The notes under the pieces are model-generated. The model was not told the DNA's origin. It did not search any database and saw only the letters and a program-made list of their open reading frames with translations. A stretch of 64,000 nucleotides of DNA from Patiria miniata (taxonomy: Eukaryota; Echinodermata; Asteroidea; Valvatida; Asterinidae), in NCBI RefSeq assembly GCF_015706575.1, contig NW_024037069.1, forward strand, positions 39,143,315 to 39,207,314, given 5' to 3'. Both the position numbers and the translations under genes were made by a program. This document shows positions 23,745-35,577 of the stretch, in pieces. Each line of letters opens with the position of its first letter. Positions within the stretch are counted from its first letter, which is position 1.

Positions 23745-26700
23745 ATGGCCGCCGACGAGATATCTGTGGGGGACGAACTGATGTTGCTGCGTATGGACGT
23801 GCAGAGGGGCGAGGACGAGTTACAACAATCCCTTGCCGAGAACTGCGATCTGACAGAGATCAAGGAGTTGCTGCTGGCGCAGAATCGCCTGTTAAGATTG
23901 CAGCTTCGCCAAAGTGAGGCCAAGTCAGAGGCAACACAGCGGAGGGCAGAAAGGACGCCCAGCACGTCGATAACGACCCAGTTCGGTAGCCGTGAACTTT
24001 TCACATTCACAGACACCCCTACCCCAGTACCATCACCAAGGCCTACCCCCAAACCCAGAACGAGATTGTATAATCCCGTTACACCAGCGCCTACGCCAGT
24101 GTCTACGATAGGCGTCCCGTCGCGGACGGTAGACGAGTTGACAAGCTGCGGCGAGGATGTCAGTCTAACGGAGTTGACGCCTACTGGTCATTCGACCGCA
24201 TGCCGGCAGCCAGGGACCCAAGCAGGAGTTCCGTTGCAGTCTGAGAAAGACGCAAGCCAGAGGGAGGGCGAAAACTCCCCTGACCTTCAAGGAAAGGAGG
24301 TCGAAAACAAAGGAGAAGTTGGGGTGAAAAGTGAAGTGGATGTTCCTACCAGACGTCCGAACATCATCCCCGACAGATTCAGCGGGAAGACCCCGTGGCG
24401 AAATTACAAGCAGCATTTTGAGGCCTGCAAATTGGCGAACAATTGGAGTGATCGGCAGGCGAGAGTGTTTTTGGCGGCGAGCCTGCAGGGTGATGCGGTC
24501 AAGGTGTTAGGAAATCTAACAGCAGGCGGGAGTCAAGTAACTTACACTGAGTTGGTCGGGCTGTTGGAAAAGCGGTTTGGACCAGGAGAGCTTGCAGAAA
24601 ACCACCTAGCGGAGCTGCGGCATAGGCGACAAAAGCCTAAAGAGACGCTGCAGGAGTTGGGACAGGCGATAAGGCAGTTGGCTTCACTCGCCTACCCGGA
24701 ATTGTCAGAGGAGGGGCGTGATCGCCTAGCCAGGGGGCACTTCTCTGATGCGGTGGAGGAACAGGCTATCCGGGAAGGGATCTTTCGAGCAAGACCATCA
24801 TCACTGGACGAGGCTATCAGAGCTGCACTAAACACTGAAGGGTTCCTTAAGATAGAGGAACAGCGGGCTGGCCAGCGGCCCAAGTACGCCCGAGTAGTAG
24901 AGGGCGATGCCGAGTACCCCTTGGAAGAAATCAAGCGCGAGATAAAAGAGTCGGCTGAGAAAAATCAGCGCGAGGTGAGGGAGTGGCTGGAGAAGATGAC
25001 CCAGCGACTTGACACCCTCCGGCCTCAAGAGAGGAGCGATCGTTCGCGTGCCGCCTACCAGAGGCGAAAACCAACCCCAGAGGACGTTTGCTTCAAGTGC
25101 AAACGAAAAGGACATTTTGCAAGGAGTTGCAAACAACCAAGCGCAGAGAAGAAAATGAAGATCGGGCAACGACCAGCAGCTGCCCCAGAGGCCCGTGGGA
25201 CAGCTGGAGGAACAACAGGGCCAGAAGGCGCCGTAGAGTACCGCGCTGGAGAGAATTTAGGCGAGAAAATCGAAGGCGACAAAGAAACCTCAACAAGGAC
25301 AAGTAAAGTAGCGGGCAATGGCCTATTCGTGCAGGCTATTGTGAGAGGAGTCAAAGTAAGACTTCTTGTTGACACAGGGGCAACACACACTGTGTTGTCG
25401 TCTCAACTTTATTTCAACATTTCCATGGACCAAAGACCCAGACTTACAACCATAGGCGCAGGAGTACGGAATGCTGATGAGAGTAAGATGGAGACACTCG
25501 GTAGCGCCTACGTAGACATTCAAGTCGGCAGAACAATTAACTCCATCAACGTAGTCTTTGGCAACACAGGACAGATGCAAGGCATATTAGGAATGGATTT
25601 CCTGCTTCAAACTCAGGGCACCCTAGACTTCCGGACGCTAAAGCTGAAATTAAACGGGGAGACGATCAAGTGCACAGACGGCTTGTCACGTAAGCCACAA
25701 AGCGATGAACAGGCAGAAGCGCCAACGCTGACGACACCTGTAGGTGAAGTGAGGAGTGTGACCATTTCGCCTACCATCACTTGCACGGAGATAAGAGAGG
25801 CGCAGATGGAGGACACATCAAATAGCAGGGTGCTTAAGGCCAAAGAGGAGTTGACAGTTAGACAATGTAGTGTCTGTGCGAAGTTAAAATCCACTGCCAA
25901 GGCTTGGAAGGCGCCATCGCAGCAGCCCAAGAAACAGTCAGCAAGGAGAAATGGGAAAAACATGGAGGAGAAGAGTACACCTCGTAGCGATTCTGATGGG
26001 GAGAAGACGGAGTGTCCAAAATGCGGTCTGCAGCTGCACAAAAGAAGTCTGGAGAGACATCTGGCAGGCGAACATGGAGAGAAACAGGTTTTCTCGTGCC
26101 GTAGGTGTTCCCACAGAAACAACAGGCGAGACAATCTCAAAGCACACTATCGTGATTGCCACCCGGAACATGTTGATGAGGTGACAAACATCAAGAGTGA
26201 AGCGCACGAGTCCAGCAGGCGAGACAGGAGTCGAGGTGAAGGTGAGCCAAGGCGCATGGAGACTCCGGGGAGCCGTGACCGTGTCGATGTAAAGGTGACA
26301 AGGCGAGCTTCCCCTGAGAGGAAGAGGAAGCCGGAAGGAGCCACAGGCAAGCGGCATGGAAGTAAGGCTCCTCCAGAAGAGCAGCCTACCAAGAAGCAAA
26401 GAAGAAGTGATGCAGTGCCCTGTACTGTGTCCAAGGCACCTGAGGATGAGAAAGCTCTACCTAAAGGCGCGGAGGCGAAGAGAAGTCTTCCAAAATCGGC
26501 AGGGCCACCGCAGCGGCAGGGTATAGGAGGACCTGAGTCGCGTGGGGTAGCGGAGGCCGCGAGGGCACTGAGGGCACAGCCATCAAAGCTGGGCGGAGAG
26601 GCATCCGGTAACCTTCCAGAGGTAGCTGCGATGGTGGAGATCGAGTCGGCAGAGCAACTCGTAGGATCACCACCAGAGGATGCAGCGGAGATAGCTTTGT

Positions 26701-27281
26701 CACCTATGTCAATGTCATGGGACATTGACGAAGTCGAGGCTCCTGTGAGCAACGTACGTCCGACGCCTGCAGGAGGAAAACCCCTAAGTATGATGAGGGA
26801 GATGAGGCAGCAAGGCGCTGACCAACAGGCGATGTCGTCGGATGAGTCTTCCGCGGGGAGGCAGGAAGATGACCATTCACCTAGGGAGTTGCGGGTTAGC
26901 TATCTGCTGTCGGGGCTTTCCGTGAGGATCACTGAAGGTGGGCACACAAAAATCATAACTGGCACAACCCAAACCGTGCACGAACGCCGTGCGCGCCACT
27001 ACGACGTAGTATTCCTAAGGCCCCCGGCTCCCATTGTGAGCTCAGGAGCTGATGACGACAAACAACCTACAAGGATCTGCCGGCTGACGAGGAATGAGGA
27101 CGCTGGTATCATAGGCGCCGGACCCCCGATGATTAACGAGGAGCTCGAGAGGAGCATGATTGGAAACATCACCAAGATAACGGAAACGGAGACGCGCAGT
27201 GTTTACCAAGAAGGAATGCTGGTGACCAAGGACCAGACCGAGCGGGTCTTCAATGTGAATTTCCTGGCAGGAGTTCGCTAA
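23745..27281 (+). CDS. LTR-element polyprotein: gag, CCHC, protease, C2H2 fingers
   Basis: A single 1,178-residue frame, antisense to PKC. In order it shows: a Leu/Glu-rich, probably coiled-coil N-terminus (about 10-70); a Pro/Thr-rich linker (about 85-130); a retrotransposon gag domain (about 205-375, IIPDRFSGKTPWRNYKQHFE...); a CCHC knuckle (about 447-461, CFKCKRKGHFARSC); a retropepsin-like domain with catalytic DTGA (543-546) and ILGMDF near 613; two C2H2-type fingers (about 757-806, CPKCGLQLHKRSLERHLAGEH then CRRCSHRNNRRDNLKAHYRD); a basic, Ser/Pro-rich stretch; and a C-terminal region from about 1045 (RELRVSYLLSGLSVRITEGG) that I do not recognise. No RT, RNase H or integrase core is visible. 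The start ATG (GACATGGCC) follows the primer site by about 100 bp. Open frames on the other strand here are shadows. Confidence 0.88.
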   Translation: MAADEISVGDELMLLRMDVQRGEDELQQSLAENCDLTEIKELLLAQNRLLRLQLRQSEAKSEATQRRAERTPSTSITTQFGSRELFTFTDTPTPVPSPRPTPKPRTRLYNPVTPAPTPVSTIGVPSRTVDELTSCGEDVSLTELTPTGHSTACRQPGTQAGVPLQSEKDASQREGENSPDLQGKEVENKGEVGVKSEVDVPTRRPNIIPDRFSGKTPWRNYKQHFEACKLANNWSDRQARVFLAASLQGDAVKVLGNLTAGGSQVTYTELVGLLEKRFGPGELAENHLAELRHRRQKPKETLQELGQAIRQLASLAYPELSEEGRDRLARGHFSDAVEEQAIREGIFRARPSSLDEAIRAALNTEGFLKIEEQRAGQRPKYARVVEGDAEYPLEEIKREIKESAEKNQREVREWLEKMTQRLDTLRPQERSDRSRAAYQRRKPTPEDVCFKCKRKGHFARSCKQPSAEKKMKIGQRPAAAPEARGTAGGTTGPEGAVEYRAGENLGEKIEGDKETSTRTSKVAGNGLFVQAIVRGVKVRLLVDTGATHTVLSSQLYFNISMDQRPRLTTIGAGVRNADESKMETLGSAYVDIQVGRTINSINVVFGNTGQMQGILGMDFLLQTQGTLDFRTLKLKLNGETIKCTDGLSRKPQSDEQAEAPTLTTPVGEVRSVTISPTITCTEIREAQMEDTSNSRVLKAKEELTVRQCSVCAKLKSTAKAWKAPSQQPKKQSARRNGKNMEEKSTPRSDSDGEKTECPKCGLQLHKRSLERHLAGEHGEKQVFSCRRCSHRNNRRDNLKAHYRDCHPEHVDEVTNIKSEAHESSRRDRSRGEGEPRRMETPGSRDRVDVKVTRRASPERKRKPEGATGKRHGSKAPPEEQPTKKQRRSDAVPCTVSKAPEDEKALPKGAEAKRSLPKSAGPPQRQGIGGPESRGVAEAARALRAQPSKLGGEASGNLPEVAAMVEIESAEQLVGSPPEDAAEIALSPMSMSWDIDEVEAPVSNVRPTPAGGKPLSMMREMRQQGADQQAMSSDESSAGRQEDDHSPRELRVSYLLSGLSVRITEGGHTKIITGTTQTVHERRARHYDVVFLRPPAPIVSSGADDDKQPTRICRLTRNEDAGIIGAGPPMINEELERSMIGNITKITETETRSVYQEGMLVTKDQTERVFNVNFLAGVR

Positions 27282-27300
27282 GATGAACATGAACATTGAA

Positions 27301-27422
27301 CTTTAGGCGGGCAAATAGAAGAGATATTTGCGCCTTTCGTTTAACCTAAAGCCAAGCTATAGTTAAATAGAACTTTAGGCGGGCAAATAGAGAGATATTT
27401 GCGCCTTTCGTTAAACCTAAAG
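27301..27422 (+). repeat. two tandem hairpin units in the 3' part of the LTR element
   Basis: Two near-identical units (27301-27351 and 27373-27422) each begin CTTTAGGCGGGCAAATAG and end ATTTGCGCCTTTCGTT...CCTAAAG. Within a unit CTTTAGG pairs with CCTAAAG and GGC-GCAAATA pairs with TATTTGCGCC, so each could form a stem-loop in the RNA. They lie just after the reading frame and about 0.4 kb before the 3' LTR, a place where retroelements often carry cis-acting RNA signals. Confidence 0.75.
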
Positions 27423-27834
27423 TCATGTTGGCTATATCTTTTATATAAATGTTGCACCTAAGTTTTGTGCCTCAAAGTTCTCGTTAAGGTTTATATAAGA
27501 GTTTTAAAGTTGTTAGATTTATGATGCTGTTAAGATTTATCAAACAGTTTTAAGCTTGTTCAATTTATAAAGATGTTAAAGTTTATCTCAGAGTTGTAAC
27601 CTTGTTCTTTAAGTGCAGTTTATAAAGATGCCAAAGTTTATTTAAGAAGTTTAAACTTGTTGAGGAGAATCACCTACCAATGGTCTAAGGCGATAGTCAT
27701 GTAGGTGTCACTAGGATTATCTCTGTAAAGTGCAGCAGACTTTTGGAAGTAATTTGATTTAGAGATTAGGCATTGCTTTTATTTAAGTGATCAGTTTTGA
27801 GGTCAGGGACTGACCGAAACTTGGAAGGCGCCTG

Positions 27835-28444
27835 TGTAGCGCAATGCATTTTATGGAGGGCGCACTTAGTTCTCTACTGGTAGCCGGCGGGGTGCGCGTG
27901 CACTCACCCAGGTTTATGGGGGCACCAGCCAATAGCGCCAGTGTATATAAGCGGCCATGCGCTCAGCTTCGCTCTCTTTCTGCTGTGGCCGGAACCCGAG
28001 CGCGGTCTCAGGAAAAGTTGCACTGTTCTAATCTCCCACAATTAACCAATCACCAATCACCTATAGTCGCAGCGGAGGGAGCCTCATACTTTGTGTGAGT
28101 GTAGTTAATTAATGATTCCTGCATTATAATCCAGATAATTATGTAATCTCTGAGTTTGTAAGGGAAGTGATTGAGTATAAGATCACGTAGGCGAGGCGCC
28201 TGGGTAGGCGAATAAAATAATCTTCCGAAACACATATCTGGTGTCAGGTCCCCATCCTTCCCCAGTCCCCCTTGTTAGTCCGCTTGGGTTGTGTGAGCGA
28301 GAGTGCGTGTGAGGGTGATCATTTGGTGGTCTGCTGCGGGCCTGGCGGTAAATCTCCGCCGAAACGGATCTGCGTACCCGACCGTAGAGGCTAGGCCGTT
28401 CGCCGCTACTCGCCGGGGCAGTCGTCCGAGGCAGTACCGCTACA
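27835..28444 (+). repeat. 3' LTR
   Basis: 610 bp, identical to the 5' LTR except at about 2 sites. It is preceded by GAAACTTGGAAGGCGCCTG, which is only weakly purine-rich, so the polypurine tract is not obvious. Confidence 0.95.
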
Positions 28445-28448
28445 ATAT

Positions 28449-31400
28449 GTAACAACCATGACCCATGACTTCAAATTTGAGCCAGTCTGCACGTATGTGT
28501 AGAGATGTGGACTTGGATTGACATGAGATCCCAAATAACGGCAAAGGTTTTACAAGACTTGAACAAAAATCTGCTTCCCCATTTGTCACTCCTACAGCAG
28601 CTCACATTTGAATCGGGAACTGGACCCTTATTAGTTCTACGTAACGAGCCAAAAAAAAAACAGCCTTTGGTTTCTTTTCAAAACCCTTGGGGTGTAATAC
28701 TGCAAAATTTATGTTAAGTCATTACGCATTCTTCACATTAAACCTGTCAAAAACTTCATCAAAATTGCCTCAAAATCCTCAAATTGTGCCCAACTTGTCA
28801 GGATAAGAGACAAACATGTCAAAACACAAATCAGTCCAAAAAAATTGTCCAAATGGCTTATTTTGTCCTGCTCTACTAGCATCGTGGTATATGCCACAGC
28901 AAGGTAATCCAAATCTGTCTAGAGGAATCAATGCCCAATGATGTCAAACGTGTATCAGTGCCATCAGCAAGATCTTAGCAGGAGTGTATTATATATGATG
29001 AGTGTGTGTGTGTGTGATCTCCCCCGAGAACAAAACCCCATCTCATATCATCATCATCCCATTGCCCTGGATACATCACAGGCTGGCGACCGTCTACGGG
29101 GAACCGGGATCACTTTCTCCGATACCTGGGACATTGCCGACTCTCAACACCCCCCCCCCCCTCATTTTTTTAAAAGATATTACTACAGGAAACTGATTTT
29201 ACATTGTTCTTGGGTTTTCAGAGATTTGCCGGGGAAGGGAAAGCTGTGCGGATCACGCTTCATCAACAGTCGGATAATTGACCAATGACATTAGCTGTAA
29301 GCTAATTTTTTGGAGCCGGGGGGAGACTTAAGAACGGATCTGATCCGACTCTGCTCCTGAATTTCCGTAGCAGTTTTAGAAATAGAAACGGCGCGCATCA
29401 AAAAAGACTTGCAAAGTAATGCATTCTGCCCTGTCATTTATTTTTTAATTACAGAGAAATTGAAAGCATATATGTAAACATACTCATTGCTCAGCTAAGA
29501 AAGGTAATAAATATCTCCCTGTTAACTAATTAACGGCATGGATGTATTTATTTTGAAATAAAAAAAAAGAGGGCAAATTTATATTATAAAAAATATCTTG
29601 CACTCTATTTTATCTTCTAAAATATTGCTGACATTATGTACTTCTACACTCATGTAAAGTATGATGTTTGATTTAGATACCACTCAAAGTAAAGAGTGGG
29701 ATTCCTATTTGATTTTTTGAAAACCTGATTATCCCGCTTTCTCAATCATGGATAATTTTTTCCCCATATAATGTGTACATAACTTAAATTATGCCGCATA
29801 AGTATGTATTTGTATTTTTCGGTGAACGGTTTAATTCGTACGGAAGCTCAAAGTGGCCATCTCTGATTCCATGTTTCCATGATAAATTATCGCAGAAAAG
29901 TCCAACTCAGATGACTTTTAAAAATTACAATTTTGGGGGAAAATGTCTTTCAAGATGTCTTTCCAGGAAAAGAGGATCACAAAGAGACGTCTTCCCTGCA
30001 ATGATGATGAATCTTCAATACTACAAACTTTTTTATTGACATTTTGAGTATTCCGTCTGTCTGTGATAATATAGAATGGAAATGTGGAAGGCTACTTTAA
30101 GCTTTCTCCGTCTAATTTACCATAAAAAGAAACAAACGAAAATTGAATTTAACATAGAGAGTTCGATGACTTTGTTGCAGATGTCAAAGTAACTGGTGCG
30201 AACATATTACATTAGACATCTGCTGGTATACGTGTAGGTATTCTGTGTTGAATTCCGCTGACATTTCCTTGACAGTGTTTTGACCAATGTTTCTGAGCGG
30301 TTGACAATAATATTTGCAGCTGTGAAGGCACACGCCAGCTTGAAGAGCAATGGCTGATTGACAAATGTAAATGTGTGCAGTGTGCTGTAAAGCGAGTGCT
30401 TTGTGCGGGTGCTTCGTAAATGATATTTTTTAAATGTCACTCGGGCCAAATTTCACGGAACTCCTGAACAGAAAATATTGCTTGGCAAAGCTGTGTGCTA
30501 AGCATGAAATGGTTAAGAACCGGTCACAAACAATAAACTTGTACATTGAGAGTTTAGCTGGTAACCTATTTTCAGTAAGCAGACAATGTCTTTGCTGAAC
30601 AAATTTCTGTGCTTTTAACAGCCTATTGATATTGGCAACAGCCCACAGGCCAAAAACAAAAATTCCCCGAAAGTATTTTTAAAATACATACCCACATGTA
30701 CAAAGTAGGTATAAAAAAAGGAAAAAAAGATCACATGTGCCAAAATTATAAATTATTATCCTCCAATAAACCATTATGGAACTCTGAAAGCTTCATTGTA
30801 GATCAATACATGTACGGTGTACAAATAGAAGAAGTAAAGACATTGAATACAGCAGGGTTCTAACCTGTGATCACTGGGAAGTTGCAGGCTCAAATTCTGT
30901 TCAAAACGACTTCACCAAGATTACTGAAACAGTCATCATCTTTGTTTTTGTTTTTTTCAATTTTTCAATTTCTAAATTCCGCTTTTCTTGCAGTACTCTG
31001 GAAGCCCAAAACATCTGGAAACTCAAAACTTCCCAGCTTACAAATGCACATGAACATGTTCACGATAAACTATACTATTCAAAATTAGTCCTTTCAAATA
31101 TTACAAATAAAAAATAAGAAAAGCCCACAAATAAGAGACTGGTGAAACAATTAAAAGCAGGACTGTACATGTACAATGACATTGTGGAATTCTATCTGTG
31201 ACAGTACAATTACACATTTTAATGCATGTACTGTACATGTACCCACGGTACCTGTACAGAAAATATCCCTCATCTGTGCAGTAATATTATACATTAACAG
31301 CCCGTACTGAAATATTAATATGATTGGCCTGTGTGCATACATGTCCTGTAACCTTGGCCAGTTATTTTCGGGAAATGAGCTGGACAAACTGTGACGAGGG

Positions 31401-31953
31401 GGGGGAAAAGGCAAGCAATTTTCTACGCCTGATTTGCATATATGGGTGATTGTGAGAATAAAAGAGGGTCATATGCCACGGTTGACCAGGACCACTCAAT
31501 GAGGAGGAAATATGCATACATGTACAAGAGACGTTTGCGGTCATGAAATAATTTTTATGTTGACAGACAGAGTAAAATAACCTTTTTCATAGCCTCCTTC
31601 TGATGCACCTCAAGTATTTTAAGGTAATTCAGCTAAAATAGCAAAATCAAGAACAATTTGCATGTGAATGTGGTTCACTGACTCCAAGTCATTTTACTGA
31701 ATTTGTTGTTGACATTACACTAGAACGTTAAAGTAACACTAAACAAATTCTTGAAACAACTGTTTTATAAAAGATTGGGTTACTGTTATTGTTAGTCAGG
31801 TGAGGATTTGTGTTCATGCAGTCATGGCAACATACAATGTATAAACGCCTTTCACTTGACGTGTTATTTACAGTGACCACTTGTAAGATCAAATGCACCC
31901 TATAATAAGACTGATTCAAATTCTGTAGTAAATTGCAAATGACTAATGGAAAA
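28449..31953. other. intron segment, mostly featureless
   Basis: Contains a short GT microsatellite (about 29003-29014), a C run at 29151, a tRNA-like fragment near 30860 and several ACATGTA palindromes between 31150 and 31260. No exon-like or transposon-end structure was recognised. Confidence 0.5.
30855..30950 (+). mobile_element. 5'-truncated tRNA-derived SINE (weak)
   Basis: GGGAAGTTGCAGGCTCAAATTC resembles the 3' half of the SINE head at 4584 (GAAGCTTGCAGGTTCAAATC) and is followed by about 60 bp and a T-rich tail. The A-box half is missing. Confidence 0.35.
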
Positions 31954-32148
31954 AATGTTGCAACCTGATGCCACTTTTGTCTTCATATCATCTCAATGAA
32001 GGTCACTCATTGCAAACATGATGGTAAGACATGAATCTGGGACTGAGTGAGAAACGTTTCCAATTTTGTTAGGAAATACTTCGAAATTTTTCTTGACTCT
32101 TCATAGACTTTGTACACAATCGCGGAAGTGGCGTCAGGTTGCTACATT
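31954..32148. mobile_element. MITE family C, copy 1 (TIR GCAACCTGAYGCCACTT)
   Basis: Left end AATGTTGCAACCTGATGCCA; right end as reverse complement AATGTAGCAACCTGACGCCA; the repeats continue to CTT. The inside is about 150 bp and shares TTTCCAATT-TGTTAGGAAAT and TTCTTGACTCTYCATAGACT with the second copy at 63241. It is non-coding. Confidence 0.75.
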
Positions 32149-35100
32149 CTTCCCAACTAATTCCTTCAGTTTTAACAAATGTGACCTATCACCACAAAAT
32201 GTCGAGCTTAAAGACGTAAGCGCCATTTTGCAATATAGTGGGCCATACCCAAATTTCAAAGGGGTGGTTTTTTTTTGTTTTCAGGTGTAAACCTAAATCT
32301 GTAAGTCCTGTTTGACCTAGTCTCCACTTTTTTGTGCATCCCGTTTTATCAGTTCACTGTTCATTCACTGGAACACAACAGCAGGATTTTTAAATGCAAG
32401 TTTGTAAAAAATTTAGTAGGAAGTCAAATCTAAACTCAGTGATACGTATACCATCAGAAAGCTCCTACAGAATCCAGATATAATTCTTAAGGAGTCTGAC
32501 TTTTAATATTAACCCTGATCTTCCCAAATCCTCCCAAATCATATTTGCATTTTGCAGGATGGAGGCAATATGGCACAAGTGTGTTGCTGATTTTGGAGGA
32601 TGCACTTTTCAAGGTCTTGGACCTTGTGTTGTTTGTGCTCAACCGTACATAAAGTTTAGGCCTAGAATAAACTTGAAATCCTCCGTACTGCTCCAGGATG
32701 TCACTGGCTCTGCCTCAACATATTGACAGTAATTGTTGAAGGATTTTGCAGGGTTTGAGGCGGTGGTCACCCCTCATTCAAGAAACAATGGAGTATTTTG
32801 CAGGATTAGAGGCTGTATGCTATTTTTACATAGAGACAGTTGGAGGATTTGGCAGGATTGAGGTTACATCCTAGCAAAAAATGCCTAAGGAGTTAGGGGT
32901 TAATTATACTCATTTTATGATGGTAAGTCACAAATCCATGCCGATTATGTAATTTAAAAAAAATGTGCAGCTTTTAATAGCCACATTAATTGTGGTGTCG
33001 TTCCAACGATGTTGGAACGCGCCCTGTGTAACCTTCCAAACTATTTCCGTTATAAGACACCTGGCTCGCAGAGAAGGTTCCGAGATTACTTAACCGATTG
33101 GTGGGAATATTTCCACAGCGTGAGGTGCCACCATCTCCCCGCGTCCCTGCGGATATTGCTACTAGTGTTTCTGTCTTCATTACATCTAATGGGAGTCGAG
33201 CCATTTTCAACTGTTCCGCTAGGAGAAGTGAAATATATATGGTTCTTCCGTGGAGGCATGATGGGTGCGAGCTTACTTTATTTTGTAAACGGCATGAAAA
33301 CATAAACCCTCGAAAGTCTGGGTTATATGTACGTAACGGTATGCTCCATTATTCAAGGATAACGATAATGGAGTTGGGTAAATGTTGCAGAAAAGACTTT
33401 TTCTCAAAATATCTTGACTACCGGTACTTGTGACAAAATAGTTTTCGTTATTGAACACAGTCAGTGTGGCTAGCTGAATCGTAACCCTACCGGTAACTCC
33501 TTCCAATGCATTTTTGCTAGAGGATGTAACCTCAAATTTGCAAAATTTTAGGATCTCTACATTCACTAAAAACATGCCCATGATTTTGTTTTCCTTATTT
33601 GAAGCAAATAAATACAAGTCTCTTATTTTTTGTAGATTTAGAATCCAAGTAATATTGTACATGTATACACGAATGCACGTTGTACTTCCATTCAGCGAAA
33701 GACACGGATTAATCAGTTCCAAGCTCCATGTACCTGTAACCTCTTCAGGTAAACTACAAAGCCTCTTCTAAATTAGCGAGTTGCCAGGACTGCCCTTGTC
33801 AAAACAAGAACCCCTACTCTACCTCTCCCCATCACAGGCTGACTCGGCGGAACTTTAATCAACGGAAGCCACACGAGGAAAGGAAACAATAACTCCCTTA
33901 ATGAAACACTCCCGGGGACGAGGCTTCTTTAATATTTCATCAACAGACCTACAGGCATTGAAGACAGATACTGACCTGGCCAGAGTTGAGTAAATGGGTA
34001 AAAAAAAAAGATCCCTGGACTGAGTTGTGCGAGGCACAAAACAGTAGTTTGGAGTTTGCGTGAAACTAAGCCGCGGCTGTAAGTGCAAATGCTGTGATAC
34101 TTGCAAGGATCGTGGAATTACAGTACGCATAACACAATTAGCGCAGGAGAATTTGGTATCAATATGCATACAGTCACTTCAAAGCTGTGCTCCCCATATT
34201 CTTAATAAATTTGCTACTATTTTATTTTATTTTTATAAAAAAAAAAATGCTTTCTAAACAAAAATTGGCATCTGCAACCCTCTCAAGATTTTTTTGGTCA
34301 TCCGTGACGGCATACATGTACATGCAAATATTAAAGGCATCAAAGAAAAGCTGATGAACAAATCTTCAAAAGGGCTTCTTTCCAATTTTCATTTTGCCAT
34401 TTTTAAGAGCATTTTGGTGTCTTTTGGTTTTTTTTTGCTAATGCTTATATTTCCATATTCATGAGCAAAAGTGTGATGTCCTTTCAGGCAGAAACCTCAA
34501 CATTGCAGCTGTTTTAGCAGCAACATTTGCCAGAATTTCGGATATTTTGCTGTCGTTAATTTTTTTTTTCTGTGGTGATTTGGCAAATGAAAGCAAGCCA
34601 ATTAGCAAAGTTTTCTCACAAATGTTTTCAATGAGCAAATTTTGGGTTCAAAATTTGAACAGAAAACCCCTAAAGTGAACAGGTTTTCCTGCAATGACAT
34701 CACAGCAACAGCCCCCTCCTTTGTCAGGAAAAGCATGGAAAATTTATCTCTTTAAAAAAAGTGGGTTTTTTTTTAATAACATTTACCAAAAAGGAGTGTG
34801 AAATAGATACATTCAAGAGGGGTAGAAATATGAACAAAATATGTTACCAAGAAAGATTCAAGTCCTGAGCCCTCTAAGACCGAACCACTTTTAAAGTGTT
34901 CAAGTTCATAACTTTCACATGCTAACCCATCATTATCAGATTACTTTTGATTTATATACCCTAAATAGAGTGAGCTTTAAAACAGAAGTCCTTGGATCTT
35001 TCCACGGTTTGAGGATTCAACCAAGAGGCTTAACTCATTCGCTACATCATACTTCCAGTCGTTTCAGTTGAGATGTTCCGTTGCAACCAACCAACAAAAT

Positions 35101-35480
35101 TTCTGATGGAGGACTGTAGCTCATACACTTTTAAGCACTACAAATCCTCCTAGAAAACGGAACCAGAGTCTTCTCACAAAACCATGATCCAGGAAGCTTT
35201 TAAGACAGCTTTATTTATTTTTTATTTTGTTCAAGTCAGCTTTTTGCTGGGGGTGCAAAATGGTCATTTTGATTTTAAGTATCGATCGCCAATTCTTGTA
35301 TGTCCATGGCATGTCTAGGGAATCTTAGCTCATGCACATGGTATGTAAGATGTCTAATGGGATCCTTACACCTTAAAGATGTTTGTGCAGACATCAGATT
35401 ATTGGTGGTAATTCTTGCTAATTCCTGAACTTTTGCAGTATTAAATCCACAAAAAAAAACCAGTGAAAATGCATTCACAT
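32149..35480. other. intron segment without recognised features
   Basis: No repeat pair, SINE or exon is recognised. Open frames at 33009-33433 and 33273-33722 overlap on both strands and have no family resemblance I can name. Confidence 0.5.
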
Positions 35481-35577
35481 TAGCTTGAGAAACTCCAGCT
35501 CCAATGCTCGTCGGGAATGTTAAATGTTGAATTCCCGATGAGCATTGGAGCTGGACTTTCTCAAGCTACATTCACAT
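35472..35577. mobile_element. 88-bp hairpin MITE with 9-bp target duplication
   Basis: The body 35481-35568 is an almost perfect inverted repeat: left arm TAGCTTGAGAAACTCCAGCT..., right arm ...AGCTGGACTTTCTCAAGCTA, arms of about 40 bp, loop of about 8 bp. CATTCACAT occurs directly on both sides (35472-35480 and 35569-35577), a 9-bp target-site duplication. Mutator-like elements give 9-bp duplications, so a MULE-derived foldback is possible, but nothing else supports the class. Confidence 0.85.

Larger units (their letters stand above)
23015..28444 (+). mobile_element. Ty3/gypsy-type LTR element, young, incomplete
   Basis: The element has two 610-bp LTRs (23015-23624 and 27835-28444) beginning TGTAGC and ending TACA. 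They differ at about 2 sites, so the insertion is recent on an evolutionary scale. A 4-bp direct repeat ATAT flanks the ends. A primer-binding site follows the 5' LTR after 3 nt. The inside carries one long reading frame with gag, a CCHC knuckle, an aspartic protease and two C2H2 fingers. RT, RNase H and integrase are not recognisable, so this copy is incomplete (about one major loss) and would depend on a relative. It lies in the PKC intron, antisense to the gene. The gag and protease type points to Ty3/gypsy (Metaviridae-like). Confidence 0.93.

Noticed and set aside
25613-26752. Long antisense frames (up to 201 codons) opposite the LTR-element ORF
   Set aside because: Shadows caused by the codon composition of the plus-strand frame; no domain similarity.
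33009-33722. Several overlapping frames of about 100-149 codons
   Set aside because: Both strands are open over the same DNA and none shows a recognisable motif or splice pairing.
34850-34890. tRNA-like B box on the minus strand (GGACTTGAATC)
   Set aside because: No A box at the right distance and no repeat partner in the window.
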